Source: an uncultured Bacteroidales bacterium (GTDB taxonomy: Bacteria; Bacteroidota; Bacteroidia; Bacteroidales; WCHB1-69). Taken from it: a DNA stretch of 34,922 nt. Positions within the stretch are counted from its first letter, which is position 1, and each line of letters begins with the position of its first letter. A program made the position numbers and the translations under genes. The notes under the pieces were generated by a model that saw only the letters and a list, made by a program, of their open reading frames with translations, was not told where the DNA came from and ran no database searches. Shown one piece after another: positions 7,510 to 15,356 of this stretch. The stretch is taken from NCBI GenBank assembly GCA_946413585.1, contig CAMKLG010000029.1, positions 1-34,922 on the forward strand, read 5' to 3'.

Positions 7510-8712
7510 ATGGCTAAGCAAAATACAATAGAATACCCTGATAATTACCGCGAAACGGCCGTGCTGATTGCCGTTTCCACCCCTGATGTGTCGGAAGAGA
7601 AGACAATGGAGTACCTTGACGAGCTGGCTTTCTTGGTGGAGACCGCCGGCGGCGTATGCGTCAAGAAGTACATCCAGAATCTTGCGCACCCCGATACGCG
7701 CACCTACTTTGGCTCTGGTAAGATACGCGAGGTGGCTGATTACATTCACGAAAATGACATCGACATGCTGGTGGTGGACGACGAGCTTCCTCCGTCACAA
7801 CAGCGTAATATTGAGGAACTTACAAGATGTAAGGTGATGGATCGCACACACCTTATCTTAGACATATTTGCGAAACACGCGCAGACGGCGCACGCTAAAA
7901 CGCAGGTTGAGCTGGCGCAGTACAAGTACCTGCTCCCGCGCCTGACGGGCATGTGGACACACTTGGAAAAACAACGTGGCGGTATCGGTATGCGTGGTCC
8001 CGGCGAGAAGGAAATTGAAACAGACCGTCGTATTATTCGCGACCGTATCTCGTTGTTAGAGAAACGGTTGAAGGAAATCGACAAGCAAAAGAAAACGCAG
8101 CGTGGACATCGCGAACAGTTCGTCCGTGTGGCACTGGTCGGCTACACCAATGTCGGTAAATCCACCATCATGAACTTGCTGAGCAACTCCGAAGTGCTTG
8201 CAGAAAACAAACTCTTCGCCACGTTGGACACGACCGTCCGCAAGGTGGTGTTCCAAAATCTTCCATTTTTGTTGTCTGACACGGTGGGATTTATCCGCAA
8301 ATTGCCGCACGGACTGGTGGAGTCGTTCAAATCGACCTTGGACGAAATCCGCGAGACGCATCTGTTGTTGCATGTGGTTGATATCAGTCACCCCGACTTC
8401 GAGGAGCAGATTCAGACGGTGCAGAAAACGTTGGACGAAATTGATTGCGGTGGAAAACCTACCGTTATCATTTTCAATAAGATAGACCAATACACTTGGG
8501 TAGAAAAGGACGAGGACGACCTTACGCCAAAAACGAAGGAAAATATCACCTTAGACGAGCTGAAAGCCACCTGGATGGCGAAACTCGGTCCGAAAACGCT
8601 CTTCATATCCGCCAAGACGAAGGAAAATGTCAACGAAATGCGCGATTTCTTGTATGAAGAGATCAAAAAGTTGCATATTCAGATTTATCCGTACAATAAC
8701 TTTTTGTACTAG
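7510..8712 (+). CDS. hflX: Ribosome-associated GTPase HflX
   Basis: HflX is a translational GTPase-family protein that splits stalled or heat-damaged 70S ribosomes. The 400-residue product has the N-terminal glycine-rich HflX domain with the YFGSGKIREV motif (about 66-75). A helical linker follows (RGGIGMRGPGEKEIETDRR). The G domain has G1 GYTNVGKST, G2-region TLDTTVRK, G3 DTVGF and G4 NKID. The ATG at 7510 gives the usual short N-terminal extension and fits the upstream -7 element. It is transcribed divergently from mraZ. Its stop TAG (8710-8712) overlaps the stop of the convergent gene at 8709. Identification is secure. Confidence 0.96.
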   Translation: MAKQNTIEYPDNYRETAVLIAVSTPDVSEEKTMEYLDELAFLVETAGGVCVKKYIQNLAHPDTRTYFGSGKIREVADYIHENDIDMLVVDDELPPSQQRNIEELTRCKVMDRTHLILDIFAKHAQTAHAKTQVELAQYKYLLPRLTGMWTHLEKQRGGIGMRGPGEKEIETDRRIIRDRISLLEKRLKEIDKQKKTQRGHREQFVRVALVGYTNVGKSTIMNLLSNSEVLAENKLFATLDTTVRKVVFQNLPFLLSDTVGFIRKLPHGLVESFKSTLDEIRETHLLLHVVDISHPDFEEQIQTVQKTLDEIDCGGKPTVIIFNKIDQYTWVEKDEDDLTPKTKENITLDELKATWMAKLGPKTLFISAKTKENVNEMRDFLYEEIKKLHIQIYPYNNFLY

Positions 8713-10478
8713 TTTTCGTCTTCTATATAGATTTCTTTTTCTATGATTTCTGCGTCGGGCTGGTAGCGGTCGGTTATCCTCTCGGTGATGATATTGATGG
8801 TGAATTTCATCAGCTCGTAGATGACCCCGTGTTGCAGTCCTGGTTCAGCGTTGAGGTTCATAGTGAAGGAGTTGTTTTCGAGATAACAGGTTATGTTGTT
8901 GACGGGCAATGTGGCTCTATCGCCGAATAATGAACCTATGAAAATATTGGGATATACCCACAGGTAAGCGGGATGGGAGAGTAGTTCTTGCTTGAACGGC
9001 GTGTCCCTCCACTCTTGCGGATGCGACAACTGTTCCATAACGGAGAGGGTTTGGGCGTAGAAAAGCAGCCCGTCCTTGACCAACACGAAAGAGGTGTCAT
9101 ATCCATAACCCCACTCCCAAGTCTCATGATCCATCACTTTTTTCTTGGTGATAAGATGATACACCGTCCAGCCCTCTTTTTGGCTGACTGATAAAAATCT
9201 TCTGTTGGCGATGGAATCTATAGTGCGGTCGAAGGGCTCTAAAGAGTTGATATATTGTGCGAAATCGGTATAATCATCGTCTTTCAACATCTCTTCGGAG
9301 AAACCGGTTTCAATCTGCTTGACCTTCTCTTCTTGATCCTGGTAAAGCGAATCCAAAATGTGGTTGTGGGCGGTGATGTAATTCTCCAGCACGACTTGAA
9401 CAGAATCAGGATTCTCTACGATTGTGCCATACAAGGAAAGATCATTGTAATTCAGTGAAACGAAAAAAGGATTGTTTGTCAAAGATCTAAGAGAAGAGAA
9501 TTCGTTAAGATAAGGGGCGGCTATCTCGCCAGTACCTTCCATGGCGCAAGTCGCTAACAATATGGGATAATCGCCCATGTATGGGAGCAGTCGTTCGAGT
9601 TTTTCAGGGGCATAACGAAATATTTTATTGTTCCATAAATTTTTTCCATCATTACTATAGCGATATTCGCTGATGGAGGTGATACGGTCGTGGTGGACTT
9701 CCGCTTTGGAAAATACCTCTAAATTAAGTTGTTGAAAAGTATTGAGAGCGTCAGCTGGTAACTTGCTTCCTGCAAAAACCATAAAGATTTTAACAAAAGG
9801 ACTGAAGTGGTTGTAGGCCGTATAGCTGTTCATGCCACGGGCGACAATGTTTTTGGCGGTCTCACTGTTGGCAAATTGAGATTTACTCAGCTGTTCCCAT
9901 ATTTGAATTGGCGAGTCAATATGTGGTGCAAAGGAATCAGGATCAGATAAAGAGGATAAAATCTGGGTGTAGTAGTCTGAAAGGTCCGAGAGTGAGACAA
10001 TGCAGGCCACATCCGTTGTGCAAATCACCGCGTAAGGGATTTCGTTTGCTAGATTCAATGTCAAACAACGGATTTTCTGACCGTTAGAGAGTGTGAGCGT
10101 CTCAAATGGGGAGAAGGATTTGTCCAACAAACGTAGCGTTTTCTCGAAATTCTTTTCGTTGTTCAGAGGAATGAAATAATAGCGGGAATTGGCTGCTGCT
10201 ATCGAAGCGGTGAAGTCGATGCCCGTCTTGTTGTCGCGCTTCAACCAGCTTTGAACGAATTTTTTGGAGAATTTCAGGCTGTCGTAAAGCGGTTTTAGCA
10301 CATGGTTATGATGGAGGGCTTCCAACTCTGACACTCGTGCCATCGTGTCGAGGTTGATGATGTATAGAGAATAGCAACTGTCGGGCACATAATTGAGCAC
10401 GCGCTGATGGTAAGGCACCTGCGCAAACACGACCGTTGTTATAAGTGACATGATGACTGTTAATATTTTACGCTTCAT
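8709..10478 (-). CDS. Secreted protein of unknown function (589 residues)
   Basis: I do not recognise a named function. Starting at the ATG at 10478 gives an N-terminal signal peptide (MKRKILTVIMSLITTVVFAQ, cleavage after about residue 19). A start at 10505 would bury it behind nine residues, so I chose the shorter form. The mature part is a large soluble domain with no membrane segments. It begins with a pattern (VPDSCYSLYIINLDTMARVSEL) resembling the start of large Bacteroidetes periplasmic DUF3352/DUF4836-type proteins, but I cannot assign a family with certainty. No lipobox Cys follows the signal. It stands alone, convergent with hflX, with which it shares the CTAG stop overlap. A periplasmic or envelope role is inferred only from the signal peptide. 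Confidence 0.8.
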   Translation of the reverse strand: MKRKILTVIMSLITTVVFAQVPYHQRVLNYVPDSCYSLYIINLDTMARVSELEALHHNHVLKPLYDSLKFSKKFVQSWLKRDNKTGIDFTASIAAANSRYYFIPLNNEKNFEKTLRLLDKSFSPFETLTLSNGQKIRCLTLNLANEIPYAVICTTDVACIVSLSDLSDYYTQILSSLSDPDSFAPHIDSPIQIWEQLSKSQFANSETAKNIVARGMNSYTAYNHFSPFVKIFMVFAGSKLPADALNTFQQLNLEVFSKAEVHHDRITSISEYRYSNDGKNLWNNKIFRYAPEKLERLLPYMGDYPILLATCAMEGTGEIAAPYLNEFSSLRSLTNNPFFVSLNYNDLSLYGTIVENPDSVQVVLENYITAHNHILDSLYQDQEEKVKQIETGFSEEMLKDDDYTDFAQYINSLEPFDRTIDSIANRRFLSVSQKEGWTVYHLITKKKVMDHETWEWGYGYDTSFVLVKDGLLFYAQTLSVMEQLSHPQEWRDTPFKQELLSHPAYLWVYPNIFIGSLFGDRATLPVNNITCYLENNSFTMNLNAEPGLQHGVIYELMKFTINIITERITDRYQPDAEIIEKEIYIEDEN

Positions 10479-10569
10479 ATTGCAAAATTTTAATTTGTTG
10501 AACAAAATACATTTTAACCCCTAAGATGCAAGAAAACCGAAAGGTTGCACTTCGCGAAAAACTTTTTTC

Positions 10570-10611
10570 CATTATGCATTGTGCATTATGCATTATGCAT
10601 TATGCATTATG
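10570..10611. repeat. CATTATG heptamer array overlapping the sbcC stop codon
   Basis: Six 7-bp units run in perfect phase: CATTATG, CATTGTG, then four CATTATG (10570-10611). A degenerate AATTACG follows. Adjacent units create ATGCAT palindromes. The array enters the coding end of sbcC: its TAA stop (10607-10609 on the minus strand) and the last codons (RNS) are formed from repeat-like sequence. This shows that repeat growth can trim or reset the end of a gene. Confidence 0.9.
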
Positions 10612-13600
10612 AATTACGAATTGTCACCTGACTCGTTCCATGGCTTATCGGCTGTACTAAGATTTTCGTTGGAATCTTCTCTGCTAGAATGTCCAAGTGG
10701 CTGATTATTCCGATGTTACAGTGTACGATATGGTGTAGTTGTTGTAGGGTGTTCACCACGCTGTCACAGAGACTGCCGTCGAGTTGGCTGATACCTTCGT
10801 CGATGAAGATGAAGTCGGAGGAGATGCCTTGTAGCGCGAGATTCGACAATCCTAGCGCGAGGGCGATGGAGATGAGGAAGCTTTCGCCGCCGGAGACCAT
10901 CTCCACGGGGCGCGGCGCATCACCTAAGTACTTGTCTTTCACCAAGATCATCAGCTCTTTGTCCGCGCCGGTCAGTTCGTAGCGGTCGGAGAGCATGTTG
11001 AGAAAGTAGTTGGTGTTGTCGAGCAGTTTTTGCAGGATGAAGCTTTGCGCAATTTTGCGGAATTTGTTGCCGGTGCTGTCGCCGAAAACGTTGCAGAGCC
11101 GTTCCCATTGTCGCATCTCCTGTTGCAGAAGTTTCAATTGTTGCAAAGTGTCGGCATATTGTTGCTTGTTTCGGGCGTCTTCTTCCAAAATATGTTGAAT
11201 TTGCCCGATTTTTTGCGACTTTTCGGTCTTTTTTTTGTTATTTTCTGTGATTCTTGTCTCGATTAGTGCGAGATCTTCCCCTTCCGTGAAATCAGGTTTC
11301 GAATCTTGATGCTTTTGTAAGGTTTCCTGCGCTTTTAGGAATTGCCCGTGAGTGTTTTGTACTTGATTCTGTGCAAGAGTCTGTTGCTCACGTAGTTGCG
11401 TGATAGCGTCTATAGAAGTTCTCGCCAATTGGGTTAAGGTATCTTCTTGAATATCTGGATGCTCTGAATAATAGCTTTGCAGGGTGGACTCTTTTTTTGC
11501 AATGTTTGTGTGTAAAATAATCTTATTTTGTGACAAAACCGTGCATTTTGTGACGAAATCTGCCCATTTTTCTGCTAAATGGTCGATGGTTTGAGGTTTT
11601 TCAGCAGGTGCCCAATCGAAAAACGACTGTATTTGTTCTTGGTGGCGTTCGATTTGTTGTTGCTCGTTCTGCAATTTTTCTGCTGATTCTTGCAGTTTTG
11701 TCAATTTTTCCTGCGATTTAGCATATATGTTAGCCTCGTTGGTCAAAATCTGAGCCGTTTGAGTCGGATTCTCAGTCCAGTTGGGATAAGTGACTGACAA
11801 AAAACCAGACATTTCCGTTTGCAACTCCGATTGCTTCTTCTTGTCTTCTTCCCAACGTGCCTGCAGGGCCTTGTTGTCTTGTTGTAATGTGGCTGCTTGT
11901 AGTTCTATTTCATGATGACATTTGTGCAATTCTTCAAGTTGCTTTTTCAGATGGTCGATTGCCACATTCGCTTTTTCGATTTCTTGATTGAGATTACGCG
12001 AGAAGGCGATTTTCTCTTCAATATCTTTCAAAACCTTTTCATTATCAGTAAGTTGTTGGTCGATTTGATCTTGGATGGTTTCGTTGACGATGATTTGCAG
12101 TCGCTGGCATACTTTTTCCAATGCGGCCAAATCGTTCTTCTGTTTAAGAGATTTATTCTGCAAGTCGTTTTTCAATGAATTGACGTTGCCCTCTTCTGTC
12201 TTGACATTAGTAATGGTTGCGTCTAGTTGTTTTCTAGCTAAAATGGTTGCTTTTTTAGCATCATCCAACGCATTTTTAAGTTTGATGACGCTTTCTTCCG
12301 CAGCTTCGTTGGTCAGTAGTTGCACCACTTTTTGGCCGCAAACAGGGCAGATGTCGCCAACTTGAAGGGAGGTACGCACTTGTTTCGCAAAATCGTGCAC
12401 ACTTTTGGCAGCAGAATCATAGATGTGTTGGGCGGTTTCCTGCTCTACTTGCGCTTTGGTGTAATCCTCCTGTTCTCGTTGCATCTGAGTCGTCTGAGAC
12501 TCTAGCAAATGTTGCTTGTCACTGATATTTTTCTTAAGTTCCTTGATTTCATTCTGCTGATTCTTAAGGAGTTGTACAGACTTGTTCGCCTCGTTTAAGT
12601 CGCGGAGACGGTCTTTTTGTTGAGATTGTAACAAAGTGAGTTGAGTTAAATCGAAAGCTTTTGCTTTTTCTTTCAGCTCGTTTAATGAAGTTCCAACCTT
12701 GTCAATTTCAGCTTGTTTTTGGTTGATTTCCGATTGCTTCTGTGTTAAAGTAAGCTCGGAAGCGTTCAGAATCGACAAGTTTTTCTGAAATTTTTCCTTG
12801 TTTAGGACAATGTTCTGTCCAAATTGTGCAAATTGTTTGAGTTTTTCGGAAAGTGATTGCGAATTGGCAAAAGTTTCACGCTTGTAGGCTTGCGAGTCAA
12901 GGCTTTCCTGGAGTTGCCTTTTTGAGGCTTCCGCTTGTGTAAGGGTCTCTTTCAGGGAAAGGTATCCAGAAGTAAGTTGTTGATATTGAAGGTGATATTC
13001 TTTTTCGGTTTGTGTCGTTTCGATGGCGTTTTGACGTAATTTTTGCAATTCGAGTAGGGTGTTCCGCTCGGTTTCTGTCTGTTCCCATTGCGCAATCAGC
13101 TGTCTCGTTTGTTGGTTTTCCTCGGAAAGCAAAGCCGTGTTCGCCGTTTGCCACAATTGTTCGGAATGTTTTACATCTTCTTGAAAAACAGATAGTTGTT
13201 TAATCCATGCGGCTTTCTGGGTTAAGCTCTTTAATGCTTCATCCAATTGTTTGTTTTCGTCTTGGATGATGCCGATTTTCGCTTGATAATTCGTGATTTG
13301 TTCGTCATTCAGCTGGACAATATTCTCGTTTTCGCGGCTCAGATTCTCGCAATCTTTCTTTTTAAGGTTGTACTTTTCGTAAATTTTGCGTCCGAGTTCG
13401 GAGAAAACGCTGGTGTCGGTGAGTTTCTCGAGGATTTCCGCTTTGGCGTTTTGGTCGCTCTTCATGAACTTGGTGAATTCGCCTTGCGCGAGTAGGGTGG
13501 TGCGGCAGAACTGTTCGTAGGTCAGCCCTGTGACGGTAACAATCTGTTGCTCAATCTCTTTTACTTTCGTCCAAACACCGTTTTCGGAAGTTAGCGACCA

Positions 13601-13999
13601 TTCCGTGTTGTTGAGGTTTCCGTTTCTGTTGATGGAGAAAATAGTTTTGGCAGTGTATGTAATACTGTCATTGCCAACGAATTGCAGCAGGCAGACTCCC
13701 TCTTTTTCGCCGCGTTTCAAGTACTGCCTTAGGTCGTTTATGGCGATACCTTTGCTTTTGTCGCTGAAACGCAATTCGGGGTCCGTGTATTGGTTGTCCT
13801 TCTTTTCGGCAATGCTTTGTAGTCGCGGCGTTTTGCAGAATAGTGCGATGCATATTGCGTCAAGGATGGTGCTCTTGCCGGCGCCCGAAGGTCCCCAAAT
13901 CATGAAAATGTGCTGATCTTGCGGCATCAGCTGCTCAAAATCGATGACCGCCTCCGCGATGGAGTTGATGTTTTGTATTTCTAATCTTTTGAATCTCAT
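10607..13999 (-). CDS. sbcC: Exonuclease SbcCD, ATPase subunit SbcC
   Basis: SbcC is the Rad50-like ATPase of the SbcCD nuclease, which opens DNA hairpins and processes double-strand breaks. The 1130-residue protein has Walker A GPSGAGKST near the N-terminus (about 37-45) and long Gln/Lys/Glu-rich coiled coils. A zinc hook CPVC sits at 551-554. A second coiled coil leads to the C-terminal ATPase half with the ABC signature VSGGESF, Walker B FIFIDEGISQLD and an H-loop region (IGIISH). It begins 46 bp after sbcD, so the two form an operon. The C-terminus runs into a heptamer repeat that supplies the stop codon. Identification is secure. Confidence 0.96.
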   Translation of the reverse strand: MRFKRLEIQNINSIAEAVIDFEQLMPQDQHIFMIWGPSGAGKSTILDAICIALFCKTPRLQSIAEKKDNQYTDPELRFSDKSKGIAINDLRQYLKRGEKEGVCLLQFVGNDSITYTAKTIFSINRNGNLNNTEWSLTSENGVWTKVKEIEQQIVTVTGLTYEQFCRTTLLAQGEFTKFMKSDQNAKAEILEKLTDTSVFSELGRKIYEKYNLKKKDCENLSRENENIVQLNDEQITNYQAKIGIIQDENKQLDEALKSLTQKAAWIKQLSVFQEDVKHSEQLWQTANTALLSEENQQTRQLIAQWEQTETERNTLLELQKLRQNAIETTQTEKEYHLQYQQLTSGYLSLKETLTQAEASKRQLQESLDSQAYKRETFANSQSLSEKLKQFAQFGQNIVLNKEKFQKNLSILNASELTLTQKQSEINQKQAEIDKVGTSLNELKEKAKAFDLTQLTLLQSQQKDRLRDLNEANKSVQLLKNQQNEIKELKKNISDKQHLLESQTTQMQREQEDYTKAQVEQETAQHIYDSAAKSVHDFAKQVRTSLQVGDICPVCGQKVVQLLTNEAAEESVIKLKNALDDAKKATILARKQLDATITNVKTEEGNVNSLKNDLQNKSLKQKNDLAALEKVCQRLQIIVNETIQDQIDQQLTDNEKVLKDIEEKIAFSRNLNQEIEKANVAIDHLKKQLEELHKCHHEIELQAATLQQDNKALQARWEEDKKKQSELQTEMSGFLSVTYPNWTENPTQTAQILTNEANIYAKSQEKLTKLQESAEKLQNEQQQIERHQEQIQSFFDWAPAEKPQTIDHLAEKWADFVTKCTVLSQNKIILHTNIAKKESTLQSYYSEHPDIQEDTLTQLARTSIDAITQLREQQTLAQNQVQNTHGQFLKAQETLQKHQDSKPDFTEGEDLALIETRITENNKKKTEKSQKIGQIQHILEEDARNKQQYADTLQQLKLLQQEMRQWERLCNVFGDSTGNKFRKIAQSFILQKLLDNTNYFLNMLSDRYELTGADKELMILVKDKYLGDAPRPVEMVSGGESFLISIALALGLSNLALQGISSDFIFIDEGISQLDGSLCDSVVNTLQQLHHIVHCNIGIISHLDILAEKIPTKILVQPISHGTSQVTIRNS

Positions 14000-14029
14000 T
14001 GTTTGTGAGAAGTTTTAGGTTATACCGTT

Positions 14030-14053
14030 AAAGTCAAAATCAAAGTCAACGTG
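14030..14053. repeat. Short hexamer repeat at the sbcD stop
   Basis: Four 6-bp units, AAAGTC, AAAATC, AAAGTC, AACGTG, lie between sbcD and sbcC and overlap the sbcD stop codon at 14046-14048. It is short and degenerate. It is listed because it repeats the theme of short-period arrays touching gene ends in this window. Confidence 0.45.
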
Positions 14054-15233
14054 ATTGTCCTTCTCTAACTTCTTGAATCACAGAATGTAAAAGTTCTTTT
14101 AGAGTGTCGTCCATTTCCGTGCCGTTGGTGTCGCGGAAATAGCGCTCGGCGATTTCCAAAGGACTCTTTTCCTTGAATTCTGACAAGTTGAAGTCGGGCT
14201 TTTCGATTGAATTACCGCCTTCTATGGCCGGGCGGGTGCACTTGTAGTCGCAATAGAGGAGGTTTTCGCCTTTTGCGAGGATGTTGCGGATGCGGTTTTC
14301 CGTGTCGGAAGGCAATCGTTCCGCCGATAGGATATTTAGCTGCACATAACCCTGACTATCAGGAAGATTATTTTCCAAATAGTTGAGAGCTTCCTCCAAA
14401 GGGATGGGCTTTGACGGTATGACGTAGAATTTCCGTAGCGGTTCCAGCTCGATGGTTTCGATTGTTGGCATATCTCCATGATTTTCAATGCTTACCATCG
14501 TGACGGAATGCGTGAACTGTTCCTTGAAGTTGAGCTGCACAGGGCTACCGCAATAGCGAGCTTTGTCGTTATTTAATGTCTGCGGCGTATGGATATGTCC
14601 TAGTGCGAAGTAGTCGTAATCGTTGTCTATCTCGTTGAGACTCATACTGTTGATGCCGCCCACAATGTCCCGACCGTTGAAGGTGGTGCTTTCGTGAGCG
14701 GTGAAAATGGCATTGCCGATGGTGGTGTGCCCCATCAGTATCACTGGCAGATTTTGGACGTTCTTTTCATGAATCTCATGCAATACGATGTTGTATAAAT
14801 CGTTTTGATAATCAGGGATATATGGTATTGCAGCAATCCAACCCTTGCATGGGATTTCGATGATGTGCTTGTCAATGAGGTATTGGTCGTTGATTCGTTC
14901 CGCCGCCCCGACAAAGTGGGTGTTCACGCGCTTCCACACCCCTGACATGCTCTCAATGCGTGAGCTGCTGTCGTGATTTCCCGCCGTAAGGATAAGCGGC
15001 ATGTTAGGGGCTATATCGCAGATTCTGAGTAGATTATCGTTGAGAAATCGCATAGCGGTATTGCTCGGCGTATTTTTGTCGTAGAGGTCGCCGCTTACGA
15101 TGAGGGCATCCGGCCGTTCTCGTTCGATGATTTTGCCAAGCTGATCCAAGAAATATTGATGCTCTTCCTGCCTGTCGTAGTGAAAGTTGAGCACCTGCCC
15201 GATATGCCAGTCCGATGTGTGGAGAATTTTCAT
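14046..15233 (-). CDS. sbcD: Exonuclease SbcCD, nuclease subunit SbcD
   Basis: SbcD is the Mre11-like Mn2+-dependent metallophosphoesterase that pairs with SbcC. With the start at 15233 the protein has 395 residues and begins MKILHTSDWHIGQ. Metal-ligand motifs appear in order: DWH, GDLYDKNTPS, GNHDSS, GHTTIGN and ALGHIHTPQ. The C-terminal part has the SbcD capping domain. An in-frame ATG at 15254 is less likely to be the start, because a perfect -7 promoter element occupies 15252-15259 and would place transcription initiation downstream of it. sbcC follows after 46 bp. Confidence 0.95.
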   Translation of the reverse strand: MKILHTSDWHIGQVLNFHYDRQEEHQYFLDQLGKIIERERPDALIVSGDLYDKNTPSNTAMRFLNDNLLRICDIAPNMPLILTAGNHDSSSRIESMSGVWKRVNTHFVGAAERINDQYLIDKHIIEIPCKGWIAAIPYIPDYQNDLYNIVLHEIHEKNVQNLPVILMGHTTIGNAIFTAHESTTFNGRDIVGGINSMSLNEIDNDYDYFALGHIHTPQTLNNDKARYCGSPVQLNFKEQFTHSVTMVSIENHGDMPTIETIELEPLRKFYVIPSKPIPLEEALNYLENNLPDSQGYVQLNILSAERLPSDTENRIRNILAKGENLLYCDYKCTRPAIEGGNSIEKPDFNLSEFKEKSPLEIAERYFRDTNGTEMDDTLKELLHSVIQEVREGQSR

Positions 15234-15251
15234 TTCTATAGTTTTGAGCGG

Positions 15252-15259
15252 CAAAGATA
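15252..15259 (-). promoter_or_regulatory. Predicted -7 promoter element for sbcD-sbcC
   Basis: The minus strand reads TATCTTTG, a perfect TAnnTTTG, 18 bases upstream of the ATG at 15233. It overlaps the alternative ATG at 15254 and so argues for the internal start. No obvious -33 element is seen. Confidence 0.5.
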
Positions 15260-15283
15260 GTATTTTTATATTCTAATAATTTG

Positions 15284-15291
15284 TACTTTTG
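15284..15291 (+). promoter_or_regulatory. Predicted -7 promoter element for the C69 dipeptidase operon
   Basis: TACTTTTG perfectly matches TAnnTTTG, 65 bases before the ATG at 15357. The leader between them contains the heptamer array at 15298-15332, so these repeats would be transcribed as 5' UTR. Confidence 0.5.
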
Positions 15292-15297
15292 CGGTTT

Positions 15298-15332
15298 GTT
15301 TTTAGGGAGTAGGGAATAGTGATTAGAGAGTA
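15298..15332. repeat. Heptamer array in the leader of the dipeptidase gene
   Basis: Five 7-bp units follow in phase: TTTTTAG-like, GGAGTAG, GGAATAG, TGATTAG and AGAGTAG. GGAGTAG and GGAATAG are identical to units at 106-134 and the same family as 2938-2965. It lies between the predicted promoter at 15284 and the start codon at 15357. Confidence 0.75.
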
Positions 15333-15356
15333 GCCAACAGTTAACATTCAAAGTAT

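Noticed and set aside
10570-14053. CRISPR array at the short tandem repeats
   Set aside because: Units are 6-7 bp and contiguous with no spacers, and no cas gene is present in the window.
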